From NCBI GenBank assembly GCA_020063625.1, contig JAICDD010000015.1, positions 1-64,000 on the forward strand: DNA of 64,000 nt. Reading direction: 5' to 3'. Under the pieces are notes generated by a model, which made no database searches, was not told where the DNA came from, and was given only the letters and a program-made list of their open reading frames with translations. Source of the DNA: Fusobacteriales bacterium. GTDB lineage: Bacteria; Fusobacteriota; Fusobacteriia; Fusobacteriales; Fusobacteriaceae. This document shows, piece by piece, positions 19,201 through 27,499 of the stretch. The number at the start of each line of letters is the position of its first letter. Positions within the stretch are counted from its first letter, which is position 1. Position numbers and translations under genes: made by a program.

Positions 19201-20672
19201 TAGAATATAATAATAATATATTAAGTGGAATTGGAAATTATAATTATAGCAATTCAAAATATGAATTTAAGCTTGAAGGAAATAATATAGATATAAGCTT
19301 TTTAAATATTTTAAATATATCTAAATTAAAAGAAATAGGTGGAATAGCAAATATATCTTTAAAATTTACAAATGATAATCAAACTGGTAATTTAGATATA
19401 ACAGATTTTTTTGTAAAAGATACAGATGAATTGATTGATTTAAAAAATATTACTATAGAAAGTGAATTCAAAGAGAATAAAATTGTTATAAAAAGTATAA
19501 AAGGATTATTAAATAATGGAGAAATATTTATTAATGGAGAATTAGATTTTCCGATATTTACTTTAAAAAATAATAAATATGAAATAAAGTTTAATAAATA
19601 TAATTTGTCTTATATATTAGAAAAAATATCAATTTATGATAAAAAAAGATTTAATCTAATAGTAGATTTATCTGGAAATATAGATGAAAATAAAATAAAT
19701 TCAACTTTAGATATTTTAGGAGGTAATATATATAATTTAAGTTTTTCCGATGAAAAAGTAACATTATCTGAAGCTAGATTAGAAAAATTTTTAAATTCAA
19801 TAGATGTAGATATAGCAATAAATATTAAAAATACAGTGACAACAAATATAGAAAAAATATCAGTAATAAGTGATTTAGAAGCAGATTTAGAGGGAGGGGG
19901 AATATTAAGTATAAAAAATGGAAATATTAATTTTATAGGGACAATAACTAGTGAAAATGGAGCAGTATCATTTAATGACAATTTATTTAAATTAACTGAT
20001 GCAATAATAGTTTTTGATAATCCAAATAGTTATTTACCTAATATTGATATTGACCCAAGTATTACTATAAATGCAGAAACGACAGTTTCTACTGAAAATA
20101 TATATGTATCATTAAATGGAAGATATAGTGATTTAAAAGTAAATATGACATCTAGTTCTGGATTAAATGAAATAGAAATAACATCACTTCTGTTATTTAA
20201 AACTACTTTATCTGATTCAGATGCAAGTGAAGTTGTAAAAGATATTTTAAATAAACAGTTTGAAGGACAGCTATTTAATCCATTATCTAATGAATTAGAA
20301 AGAATATTTAATATAAACAAAATAAAGATAAGTTCACCTGTTTTTTCAAAAGATGAAGAGAATGGAAACTATAAATTTACAAATGATATTATACTGGGAG
20401 CAAATATAGAACTTAGCAACCCGATATATAAAGATATCTTATCTTGGAATTTATACACAGAATTTTCACAAGATGAAGTTGGAAAAATAAGTGATTATGA
20501 TTTATGGTTAAACTATAAATTTAATGATAATGTTTCATGGAAAACAGGGATAAAAAAACGTTCACCAGGGTCATTAGATGATGATAGAATTAGTTCACAT
20601 ATTGATTTAGATTTCAAATATAAAGTTGATTCTTTTTTTACATTTATCAAATTTTTAAAAAAAAGCAACTAA
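16272..20672 (+). CDS. tamB: TamB/AsmA-like translocation and assembly protein
   Basis: A 1466-residue envelope-spanning protein. A single N-terminal membrane anchor (about residues 13-36) is followed by a very long beta-rich, low-complexity periplasmic part and a DUF490/TamB C-terminal domain (about 1120-1466). That domain shows GNINFIGTITSENGAVSFND, NIDIDPSITINAET and the EITSLLLF block. TamB proteins bridge the inner membrane to a BamA-family barrel and move phospholipid or help insert outer-membrane proteins. The next gene, bamA, starts 15 bases downstream, the usual partnership. The central region is strongly enriched in Lys, Asn, Ile and Asp, reflecting the AT-rich genome. The ribosome site (TTGGTGA) is weak. 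Confidence 0.9.
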   Translation: MNKFIKKHIKLFDFIGIVILISIFVFLFMFIRMNFTELIKLGLRQGLGYNIDIQSVTFRNYNEILFENLKLYDKENNELIVEDKEVHLYIDYKKFLTSPIKSIYFKKPNMYIKIKNKKKVNIVSAVLISNNNKNKIISKNKKSLIQKIIVENANINLKDYSYKDLIEKNITTVNGEMKYYSLNEYVVDLKGYDKEKKDAFINYKFIKNKDGIKNVFELKNFKLTKELIQYSLLDNYLTANSGNVDMNLEITNDNKLYGNLVLSSDKVNYISNSQNLEINNIKSELFFLDNDIKGYAYGKFKDNEIEVLINKENDNSKIKIISKNLNIKDIITEANFKYKDNMSEIEGILSYISLDIYTSGTELKNINAYIQSKKINYLENSAENIKGTVFYNNGIFGIKNLSAVVNLVENGENSKLDIDLNSDYLSEKLIKTNYYIGKLDSKVDFENLYGEINYDIENKEIKVNNNTKNFNFKFLINKDKFLLDLNSDNYKIIFLNNITFNLKGNIFLDFDYQKRKINKITSDIIIKNNLYFDNLKLKIKENKLIDKYEVETLDIIKNNSFVKVSGYLKDDKYDLYVKDSKLNSKDIYFLKKYPKLKIDSIIRGRVEGDFYKLTLKGDFFGDIEYIAKLKDIKTKFELEYDNKLKLKTKSSLSFFNYDSISLNELRVDLDYRDEKLYINNIENRYLKLKGNYNILNDNINLEYKVSDYLLNNIEELKQYNIIGKSINLTGKLQIKDKVEFKVKINNTQLLYANNYNILLNGEIELKDDILLLNDISVNKNKINGKINLINENIDVKINIYENNIDAILRNNDLKAKIIGESYIVGDFNNIKLINKINLKNLYYKGYSIPDISTEFSYLAKKDKKYIGNIDFNKLNFIQNNYTLLSLIGNINFDTGDVNINSIQNNIEFEKLNDIFVENQIKGRLDTEFKIKGNIYKKFEYILKLESQKLEYKRINVDTILIDITGDNEKLSLNKAIIEYNNNILSGIGNYNYSNSKYEFKLEGNNIDISFLNILNISKLKEIGGIANISLKFTNDNQTGNLDITDFFVKDTDELIDLKNITIESEFKENKIVIKSIKGLLNNGEIFINGELDFPIFTLKNNKYEIKFNKYNLSYILEKISIYDKKRFNLIVDLSGNIDENKINSTLDILGGNIYNLSFSDEKVTLSEARLEKFLNSIDVDIAINIKNTVTTNIEKISVISDLEADLEGGGILSIKNGNINFIGTITSENGAVSFNDNLFKLTDAIIVFDNPNSYLPNIDIDPSITINAETTVSTENIYVSLNGRYSDLKVNMTSSSGLNEIEITSLLLFKTTLSDSDASEVVKDILNKQFEGQLFNPLSNELERIFNINKIKISSPVFSKDEENGNYKFTNDIILGANIELSNPIYKDILSWNLYTEFSQDEVGKISDYDLWLNYKFNDNVSWKTGIKKRSPGSLDDDRISSHIDLDFKYKVDSFFTFIKFLKKSN

Positions 20673-20687
20673 GATGGAGGCAAACAA

Positions 20688-22727
20688 GTGATTAAAAAGA
20701 GTTTTATATTTTTATTGTTTATTTTAAGTATTACAGTTAGTTATGCAACAGAAGTTAAAATTGGAAAAATATTTGTAAAAAATAATGAAGAAATTCCAAC
20801 AGAAGTAATTTTAAATAAAATGAGTTTAAAAGAGGGAGAAATATTTTCAACAGAGCAAATGGTAGCAGACTATGTTAAATTAAAAAATGAAAAATATATA
20901 GAGGATTTAAAAATATTTCCACAAATTGAAAAGGGAGAAATAAATGTTGTAGTTGATGTAAAAGAAAGTGAAAATTCTATTGCATATTTAAAAGAAGAAG
21001 GGATAGTACCAATATCTGAATTAGAAAAAATTGATAAATCACTAATAATAAAAAGTATAGAAGTTTTTGGAAATATAAATGTTTCAAAAGAAGAGATAAT
21101 AAAAAATATCCCTGTTAAAATAGGTGGATTCTTTTCAAAAACTAAAATACTAGAAGGACAAGAAAAAATATTGAAAACAGGATATTTTAGAGAGGTAAAT
21201 CCAGAAGTATTAAAATATAAAGATGGTATATATATAAAATACAAAGTATTAGAAAATCCAGTAATAACAGGAATAAAAGTTATAGGAAATACACTTTTTA
21301 CTCAAGAAGAGCTAACAAAAGATTTTATAACAAAACCTGGAGAAATATATAATATAAATAATCTAAAAAAAGATAGAGATAGTTTATTAAAAAAATATTA
21401 TGATAAAGGTTATTCTTTAGCAAATTTAGTAGATATGAGACTAGATGAAAATTTTAATTTAACAATTCAAGTTTCAGAAGGAATTGTTAGAGAGATACAG
21501 TTTAGAAAAATTGTTAGAAAAGAAGATGGAATGAGAAGAAAACCAAATGATATAAAATTAAGAACAAAAGATTTTGTACTTCGAAGAGAAGTAGAGTTAG
21601 AAGTAGGAAAACCTTTTGAAAGATCAAAATTTGAAAAAACAGCTAGTAACTTATTTAGATTAGGATTATTTAAAAACGTTACACAAGAGTTTAAAGATAT
21701 AGAAGGAGATCCAGATGGAAAAATAGTTGTATTTTTATTAGATGAAAATAAAAGTGCAACATACACAGGTTCAATCTCATATGGATCTGCAACAGGGCTT
21801 TTAGGAAGTGTAAGCCTAGAAAATAAAAATTTTAAGGGAAATAATCAAACAGCAGCACTTAGTTATGAACAAGGAACAAGTACTAAAACATATAATTTAA
21901 GTTTTTCAGATCCATGGGTAAAAGGAACAGAAAGATTATCTTATGGTTGGAGTATTTATAAGAAAAACTATACAGATACAAGTAGTACAGATGCTTATTA
22001 TGTAGATAAATTAGGAGGAAGTGTAAGTTTAGGTAAAGGACTTTCTCAAAAAGTCCGTATAAACGGGACATTAAAATATGAACAAATAGAAGAAAGTAAT
22101 GAAGATAAAGAAGTACAATCTGATTATGATATAATTACTTTAACTCCATCATTAACATATGATACAAGAAATAATATATATGATGCAACAAAAGGAGATT
22201 ATGCAAGAATTTCATTACAAATAGGTAAAATACTAGGTAGTGAAGAATTTGCACAAACAGAATTAGAACTTAGAAAATACACATTAGCACTTTCTGAAAA
22301 AAATAGTATGGCATATAGACTTATGACAGGAGTGGCTTCATCAAATATTAAAGAAGGATTAAAATTTAATGTTGGTGGAGGAAGTAGCGTAAGAGGATAT
22401 GATTATGGTGATTTCCAAGGAGTTTACCAATTATATGGTAATATAGAAAATAGAACAAAATTAGATGATAATTTCCAATTTGTACTTTTCTATGATTTTG
22501 GAAGAGCATGGGAAAATCAAACATCATTTAATCAAGCACTAGCTAATGGAGAGTATAGTTCATCAAGTGATTATGTAAAATTTTTACATGATATAAAACA
22601 CTCTTATGGATTTGGTGTAAGAATTCAAACGCCACTTGGACCATTAAGATTTGATTATGGTTGGCCAATTGGAGATAATGATGTAAAAGGTGGACAATTT
22701 TATTTTAATATAGGACAAATGTTCTAA
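20688..22727 (+). CDS. bamA: Outer membrane protein assembly factor BamA
   Basis: A 679-residue Omp85-family barrel that folds and inserts outer-membrane proteins. A signal peptide (about residues 1-20) is followed by several POTRA domains to about residue 350, with a typical block VITGIKVIGNTLFTQEEL. A 16-strand barrel follows, with the lid-loop motif GGGSSVRGYDYG near residue 560 and FGVRIQTPLGPLRFDYGWPI near the end; the last residues (FYFNIGQMF) end in Phe as a beta-signal should. The start is GTG at 20688 with GATGGAGG upstream. Some POTRA units may be missing compared with five-POTRA homologues. Confidence 0.95.
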   Translation: MIKKSFIFLLFILSITVSYATEVKIGKIFVKNNEEIPTEVILNKMSLKEGEIFSTEQMVADYVKLKNEKYIEDLKIFPQIEKGEINVVVDVKESENSIAYLKEEGIVPISELEKIDKSLIIKSIEVFGNINVSKEEIIKNIPVKIGGFFSKTKILEGQEKILKTGYFREVNPEVLKYKDGIYIKYKVLENPVITGIKVIGNTLFTQEELTKDFITKPGEIYNINNLKKDRDSLLKKYYDKGYSLANLVDMRLDENFNLTIQVSEGIVREIQFRKIVRKEDGMRRKPNDIKLRTKDFVLRREVELEVGKPFERSKFEKTASNLFRLGLFKNVTQEFKDIEGDPDGKIVVFLLDENKSATYTGSISYGSATGLLGSVSLENKNFKGNNQTAALSYEQGTSTKTYNLSFSDPWVKGTERLSYGWSIYKKNYTDTSSTDAYYVDKLGGSVSLGKGLSQKVRINGTLKYEQIEESNEDKEVQSDYDIITLTPSLTYDTRNNIYDATKGDYARISLQIGKILGSEEFAQTELELRKYTLALSEKNSMAYRLMTGVASSNIKEGLKFNVGGGSSVRGYDYGDFQGVYQLYGNIENRTKLDDNFQFVLFYDFGRAWENQTSFNQALANGEYSSSSDYVKFLHDIKHSYGFGVRIQTPLGPLRFDYGWPIGDNDVKGGQFYFNIGQMF

Positions 22728-22766
22728 AATATAAAAAACGTAAAATTATACTAAAATAAGGAGGAT

Positions 22767-23258
22767 ATGATGAAAAAATTAGTTTTATTAGTTATGATGG
22801 TTGTATTAGGAATGAGTGCTTTTGCACAAAATATTGGAGTAGTTAATTATCAAAAAGTTGTGTCAAATTATAAAGGGTATAAAGATGCAATTAATTATCT
22901 AGAACAAGAAAAATCTAGATTACAAGGAGATATTGATAAAAGAGTAGCAGAATATCAAAAACTTGAAGAAAAAGTAAGAAATAATAAAAATGCTACTGAT
23001 GAAGAAAAACAAAATTTACAAAGAGAATTAAATTCTTTAAATCAATATGTAGAAACAATGAAACAAATTTTATCTAAAACTGAATATGAACAAATGAATA
23101 CAGTAAAATCTGATATAAATGTTGTTATTCAAGAAGTAGCAAAAGAGAAAAAATTAGATGTAGTATTAGATAGTCAAGTGGTAATAACAGGAGGACTAGA
23201 TATTAGTGATATTGTAATAGAGAGATTAGCTAACACAGAAAAAATATCACTAGATTAA
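22767..23258 (+). CDS. skp: Periplasmic chaperone Skp/OmpH
   Basis: A 163-residue OmpH-like chaperone that holds unfolded outer-membrane proteins for BamA. Signal peptide at about residues 1-21 (MMKKLVLLVMMVVLGMSAFA). The mature protein starts QNIGVVNYQKVVSNY, followed by a long charged coiled coil (about 45-125) and a C-terminal strand part (KKLDVVLDSQVVITGG) as in Skp. Two adjacent ATG codons (22767 and 22770) are possible starts; GGAGG at 22760-22764 favours the second slightly. It lies between bamA and lpxD, the conserved order in many two-membrane bacteria. Confidence 0.92.
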   Translation: MMKKLVLLVMMVVLGMSAFAQNIGVVNYQKVVSNYKGYKDAINYLEQEKSRLQGDIDKRVAEYQKLEEKVRNNKNATDEEKQNLQRELNSLNQYVETMKQILSKTEYEQMNTVKSDINVVIQEVAKEKKLDVVLDSQVVITGGLDISDIVIERLANTEKISLD

Positions 23259-23271
23259 TTTGGAGGATAAA

Positions 23272-24276
23272 ATGTATTCAATAAAAAGGTTGTCTGAAAT
23301 AATAAATGGAGAAATTTATGGAGATGAGAATATTAATGTAAATAGAATAGCTCCATTTGAAAGTGCAACAAATGAAGAATTAACATTTGCAGCAGATAAA
23401 AAATATTTATCAAAATTAAATGAAACAAAAGCAAAAGTTGTAATAATTCCAGATATATCTAGAGAATTATTACCTAAAGATAAGACTTATATTATTGTAA
23501 ATGATAGTCCTAGAATATTAATGCCTAAAATATTAGATTTTTTTAAGCCATTAACAAAAAAGATAGAAGAAATTATTGAAAAAGATGCTAAAATATCTAA
23601 TAATGTTAAAATTGCTCCAAATACTTATATCGGTCATAATGTAGAAATAGGAGAAAATACTATTATTTATCCCAATGTAACTATATTAGAAGGAGTAAAA
23701 ATAGGGAAAAATTGTACTATTTATCCAAATGTAGTAATAAGAGAATTTTGTGAAATAGGAAATGATGTAATCCTACAACCAGGTTGTGTAATTGGTTCTG
23801 ATGGATTTGGATATGTAAAAGTAAATAATAAAAATACTAAGATAGACCAAATAGGAAGAGTAATTATAGAAGATAGAGTAGAAGTAGGAGCAAACTCTAC
23901 TATTGATAGAGGAGCTATTGGCGATACAATAATAAAAGAAGGAACTAAATTAGATAATTTAGTTCATATAGCACATAATGTAGTAATAGGAAAAGAAAGT
24001 ATAATTGTTGCTCAAGTAGGGATAGCTGGAAGCACAGAAATAGGAGAGAATGTTACTTTAGCTGGACAAGTAGGAGTAGCAGGACATATAAAAGTAGGAA
24101 ATAATGTTGTAGCTGCTGCTAAAACAGCAATAACAGGAAATATTAAGGATAATTCAAAAGTTTCAGGTTATCCAGCTATTGATTATAATGATGATTTAAA
24201 AGCAAAAGTAGTTTTTAAAAGATTGCCAGAACTTTTAAAAAGAGTAAAAGCTTTAGAGAAGCTAATTAATAAATAG
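23272..24276 (+). CDS. lpxD: UDP-3-O-(R-3-hydroxyacyl)glucosamine N-acyltransferase
   Basis: LpxD adds the second 3-hydroxyacyl chain, from acyl-ACP, to the UDP-glucosamine intermediate of lipid A. The N-terminal uridine-binding domain (about 1-95) includes LTFAADKKYL. A left-handed beta-helix of hexapeptide repeats follows, with the catalytic histidine in LVHIAHNVVIG and the block DGFGYVKV. The ATG at 23272 is used because GGAGG lies just upstream; an earlier TTG at 23260 overlaps that ribosome site. The protein is 334 residues. It starts 13 bases after skp. Confidence 0.95.
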   Translation: MYSIKRLSEIINGEIYGDENINVNRIAPFESATNEELTFAADKKYLSKLNETKAKVVIIPDISRELLPKDKTYIIVNDSPRILMPKILDFFKPLTKKIEEIIEKDAKISNNVKIAPNTYIGHNVEIGENTIIYPNVTILEGVKIGKNCTIYPNVVIREFCEIGNDVILQPGCVIGSDGFGYVKVNNKNTKIDQIGRVIIEDRVEVGANSTIDRGAIGDTIIKEGTKLDNLVHIAHNVVIGKESIIVAQVGIAGSTEIGENVTLAGQVGVAGHIKVGNNVVAAAKTAITGNIKDNSKVSGYPAIDYNDDLKAKVVFKRLPELLKRVKALEKLINK

Positions 24277-24287
24277 GAGGAATAATT

Positions 24288-25016
24288 TTGAAAAAATTTA
24301 TTTCAATAATATTTACATTAATGTCAATAGCAATATATGCAACACCTGCAACTACAGGTGTAACAGGAACAATAGATTTTCCATCTGCATATATTTTAAG
24401 AGAAAAAAATTATACAATAAGTGGAAATGTAGATAATAATCAATCAAGAAAAAATGATACTCTTTCAGCAGATGCTGTATTTGAAATAGGTTATTTACCA
24501 CAAATAGAAACAGGTTTTAAACTTTCTACAAATAATAGTGAGCTTGATCAAACTTTTATTCAAAGTAATATCAAATTTCAAATAGTAAAAGAAGAAGATA
24601 ACCCAGCAATAGCGATAGGATATGTTGAATATGATGAATATGAAGCTATGGCTGATCAAGAAAAAGAGGATGGTAAAAATCTTACAGAAGCATATGTATA
24701 TTTAGTAATGTCAAAAAGAATAAAATCAGTTGAAAATAAAGTATTAGACCTTTCATTAGGATTCAAGTATGGAACTACAGTAGAAAAAAGAGGAGTAACA
24801 GATTATTTTTTAACACTAGAAGCTCCAGTATATAAAAAGGTAAAATTATTAGGAGAATTATATACTTATGAAAAAGATTCTAATGAAAAAATATTTACAG
24901 GAAATATTGGTGGAGAGTTTTTAACAAGAGATACTTTAAGAACAAAAGTATTTTGGCGTTTAAGAAATAATAGTTTTGGAGTAGCAGTAACATATATAGG
25001 ACTTATAAATAAATAA
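24288..25016 (+). CDS. Putative small outer-membrane beta-barrel protein
   Basis: A 242-residue exported protein that I do not assign to a named family. A signal peptide is clear (MKKFISIIFTLMSIAIYA). The mature start TPATTGVTGTIDFPSAYIL resembles the TG-x-TG-x-I-x-x-P-S-A opening seen in some outer-membrane lipopolysaccharide or exopolysaccharide-associated barrels. Alternating hydrophobic strands follow to a C-terminal AVTYIGLINK. The start is TTG at 24288 with GGAGG at 24276-24280. It is the last gene of the bam-lpxD run, followed by a strong terminator, so a role in the outer membrane is likely. Confidence 0.65.
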   Translation: MKKFISIIFTLMSIAIYATPATTGVTGTIDFPSAYILREKNYTISGNVDNNQSRKNDTLSADAVFEIGYLPQIETGFKLSTNNSELDQTFIQSNIKFQIVKEEDNPAIAIGYVEYDEYEAMADQEKEDGKNLTEAYVYLVMSKRIKSVENKVLDLSLGFKYGTTVEKRGVTDYFLTLEAPVYKKVKLLGELYTYEKDSNEKIFTGNIGGEFLTRDTLRTKVFWRLRNNSFGVAVTYIGLINK

Positions 25017-25049
25017 GCTAAATGGAAATTACTAAAAATAAATTGATTT

Positions 25050-25084
25050 AAACGAGTTCTTATTTTAAAGAACTCGTTTTTAAA
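25050..25084 (+). terminator. Intrinsic terminator, AAACGAGTTCTT family
   Basis: Arms AAACGAGTTCTT (25050-25061) and AAGAACTCGTTT (25068-25079) pair over 12 bases around a six-base loop, followed by T residues. The same arms recur at three other operon ends in the window. Confidence 0.9.
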
Positions 25085-25143
25085 TTATTTATTAAAATAA
25101 ACTTTTAGTTTTTATAGAGAGTTAGGTTAAATAAGGAGGGCAA

Positions 25144-25950
25144 ATGAAATTAAATAAAATACAAGGAATAATACTACTAATAATTTTATTTTCAATTAAC
25201 TTTGGAATAACATATTCAAATTCAAATAAAAATGAAGTAATAGAAATTTTATTAAAAACAGAAAATGATATAATACTTTTAAAAGATAATAAAGTTAAAC
25301 CTGTAAATTATATAATAGATAATTTTTATAATAATAATTTAGATGTAAATAGAAAAAAGTTAAATTTTATTTCTATTCTTTTACCAGAAATATTGATTGT
25401 AAAAAAAGATATAGAAAATCAAAAAAAATATTTAAAAAAATTAAAAAATAAGAAAATACTTTTTAAGAGAGAAAAAGAATACATAGAAAAGTTAAAAATA
25501 AAATATAGAAGTGAGAGTATTGACGAGATATTAGAAAAAATGGTTATACCACCAATATCAATAGTTTTAGCCCAAGGAATAATAGAAAGTGGATGGGGAA
25601 CATCAAGATTTTTTGCAGAAGGAAATAATGTTTTTGGAGCATGGACATATAGAGAAGATCTGCCTAGAATTAAATCATTAAAAGGGGTAAGAGGAGAAAA
25701 AAGAGTATATTTAAGAAAATTTAATAGTATAAGAGAGAGTATTGAAAACTATTTTTATAATATTTCTGTTGGAAGTGGATATGAAAAATTTAGAGAAAAA
25801 ATTAATCAAAATAAAGATAAATTTGAAATAATAGAAGAATTAAAAAATTATTCTGAAGAGAGAGAAGAATATGTAAAAAAAATAAAAAATATAATAAAAT
25901 ATAATAAATTGGAAAAATATGAAGAATATGAGCTAATAAATTATAACTAA
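25144..25950 (+). CDS. Exported glucosaminidase-domain (Bax-like) peptidoglycan hydrolase
   Basis: A 268-residue protein with an N-terminal signal or anchor (about residues 6-27). A lysine-rich helical region (about 75-130) is followed by a glucosaminidase-type domain: PPISIVLAQGIIESGWGTSR with the probable catalytic Glu, then NNVFGAWTY and a C-terminal helical part. This matches the Bax/GH73-related family that cleaves the peptidoglycan glycan strand. It is set apart by its own ribosome site AAGGAGG. The flagellar operon starts two genes later and its FlgJ lacks a hydrolase domain, so this enzyme could open the wall for the rod; that is inference. Confidence 0.85.
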   Translation: MKLNKIQGIILLIILFSINFGITYSNSNKNEVIEILLKTENDIILLKDNKVKPVNYIIDNFYNNNLDVNRKKLNFISILLPEILIVKKDIENQKKYLKKLKNKKILFKREKEYIEKLKIKYRSESIDEILEKMVIPPISIVLAQGIIESGWGTSRFFAEGNNVFGAWTYREDLPRIKSLKGVRGEKRVYLRKFNSIRESIENYFYNISVGSGYEKFREKINQNKDKFEIIEELKNYSEEREEYVKKIKNIIKYNKLEKYEEYELINYN

Positions 25951-26023
25951 ATTAATAAGATATGTCGATATATATAATATAATTGCTAGAGAAGGTATTT
26001 TATGATAAAATATCTTGTGTTAC

Positions 26024-26047
26024 AAGAGAAGGAAACTTCTCTTTTTT
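26024..26047 (+). terminator. Intrinsic terminator after the glucosaminidase gene
   Basis: AAGAGAAG (26024-26031), a GAAA tetraloop, CTTCTCTT (26036-26043) and a T run. A second copy of the left arm, AGAGAAGG, occurs at 25988-25995, followed by another hairpin (GGTATTTTAT with ATAAAATATC, 25994-26014). Confidence 0.8.
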
Positions 26048-26067
26048 AATAAATTAAGGAGTATAAA

Positions 26068-26568
26068 ATGTATACATATTTAGAAGGATATTCTGAAAAA
26101 CTTAAAATTCAAATTAAAGAACTGTTTGATAATAATCTTATAGAAAAATATTTTTTTAATAAATATAAAAAAAAACATAATATAACAAATGATAAACTTT
26201 TATATGAATATGTAGATGAATTAAGAAAAAAACATTTAAAAAAAACAAAACCTTTAAATAAAGTAAAATATGATAGCAAGATAAAATTTGAAAAACAAGC
26301 ATTAGGACTAAATATATTTAATTATAGAATACATGGAAATAAAATAAAAACAGATAATGAAATAAAAATTTCTACAGTTTTTAAAAATGTACCTGAAGAA
26401 TTTTTAAAATTTGTTGTAATACATGAGTTAGCACATTTAAAAGAAAAAGAGCATAATAAAGAGTTTTATAAATTATGTACACATATAGATAAAAATTATT
26501 TTCAATATGAATTAGATATGAGAATATATTTAACATATGTAAAATTAAATAATAAATACTTATGGTAA
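26068..26568 (+). CDS. YgjP-like zinc metallopeptidase family protein
   Basis: A 166-residue protein whose C-terminal half carries FVVIHELAHLKEKEHNKEFY, the HExxH plus downstream His pattern (HELxHxxxxxHxxxF) of the YgjP/DUF45 (SprT-like) metal-dependent hydrolases. The N-terminal half is highly basic and helical. It is shorter than many YgjP proteins (about 230 residues), lacking part of the N-terminal region. The substrate is unknown; nucleic-acid-linked or protein substrates have been suggested for relatives. AAGGAG precedes the ATG. The flagellar operon promoter lies directly downstream. Confidence 0.82.
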   Translation: MYTYLEGYSEKLKIQIKELFDNNLIEKYFFNKYKKKHNITNDKLLYEYVDELRKKHLKKTKPLNKVKYDSKIKFEKQALGLNIFNYRIHGNKIKTDNEIKISTVFKNVPEEFLKFVVIHELAHLKEKEHNKEFYKLCTHIDKNYFQYELDMRIYLTYVKLNNKYLW

Positions 26569-26571
26569 GAA

Positions 26572-26600
26572 TTGAATTATGAGATTATATATGATAAAAT
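26572..26600 (+). promoter_or_regulatory. Promoter for the flagellar operon
   Basis: TTGAAT (26572-26577), 17 bases, then TAAAAT (26595-26600) with TG two bases before. This is a housekeeping-type promoter; no sigma-54 or sigma-28 flagellar element was recognised. The leader of about 30 bases has the ribosome site TGGGGG. Confidence 0.6.
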
Positions 26601-26635
26601 AAAAAGTAATAAGTATAAAAATGGGGGTATAAAAT

Positions 26636-27487
26636 ATGTTGAGAGGAATATATACTTCAGCATCAGGAATGACAACACAAGCAAAAAAACAAGATACAAT
26701 AGCAGATAATTTAGCAAATATAAATACAACAGGATATAAAAAAAGCACTACTGTAATGGAACAAGGAAAAGAGTTTGACATTTATAGAAAAGAGAAAGTT
26801 GAAGCAAGAGTGCCTGAGAGAGAAGAGGTAAAATTAAGAAAAATAGGAAAATTAGGAACAGGAGTTAAAATAAAAGAAAATTATATAAATTTTGAACAAG
26901 GAGAACTAAAAGTAACAGAAAGTAATTTAGATTTTGCAATAAAAGGAAAAGGATTATTCGCAGTTGAAACAGATAGAGGAATTAGATTTAGTAGAATGGG
27001 GAATTTTAGTATAAATTCAGAAGGTTATTTAGTAAATCATGAAGGAGATAAAATTCTTGCATATAATGAAGCTGGGAAATTAGGATATATTAAACCATTA
27101 AAAGATTTTAAAATAAAGAAAAATGGAGAAATAATAAATGGAGACATTGTATCAGATGTAGCTATAAATAATCTTGATGTAGAGTATAAATTGCCGATGG
27201 AAGAAGCAAAAACTACAGGAAATGCACTATATATAGCTGAATTTAATGACACTAGAGATTTAGTAAAAGAAGGAAGTAGTTATTATTTAGCAGATATATC
27301 TAAATCTAAATTTTCATCTAAAAGTGATGTTTATCAAGGATATTTAGAAATGTCAAATGTAAATACAGTAAAAGAGATGGTTGAATTAATTAATGTACAA
27401 AGATCATATGAAACAAATCAAAAAGTATTAACTGCTCAAGATGAAACACTTGATAAAGTGGTAAATAATATTGGAAAATGGACTTAA
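26636..27487 (+). CDS. flgG: Flagellar basal-body rod protein FlgG/FlgF family
   Basis: A 283-residue rod/hook protein. The N-terminal rod motif is SASGMTTQAKKQDTIADNLA and NINTTGYKKS. The central block LDFAIKGKGLFAV and RMGNFSINSEGYLV is typical of FlgF/FlgG. The C-terminal SNVNTVKEMVELINVQRSYE is the second helix of the coiled coil. It is the only rod protein in this operon; position directly before flgH-flgI-flgJ favours FlgG (distal rod), but FlgF cannot be ruled out by reading alone. There is no signal peptide, as expected for export by the flagellar type III system. Confidence 0.85.
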   Translation: MLRGIYTSASGMTTQAKKQDTIADNLANINTTGYKKSTTVMEQGKEFDIYRKEKVEARVPEREEVKLRKIGKLGTGVKIKENYINFEQGELKVTESNLDFAIKGKGLFAVETDRGIRFSRMGNFSINSEGYLVNHEGDKILAYNEAGKLGYIKPLKDFKIKKNGEIINGDIVSDVAINNLDVEYKLPMEEAKTTGNALYIAEFNDTRDLVKEGSSYYLADISKSKFSSKSDVYQGYLEMSNVNTVKEMVELINVQRSYETNQKVLTAQDETLDKVVNNIGKWT

Positions 27488-27499
27488 TGAGGTGAAAAA

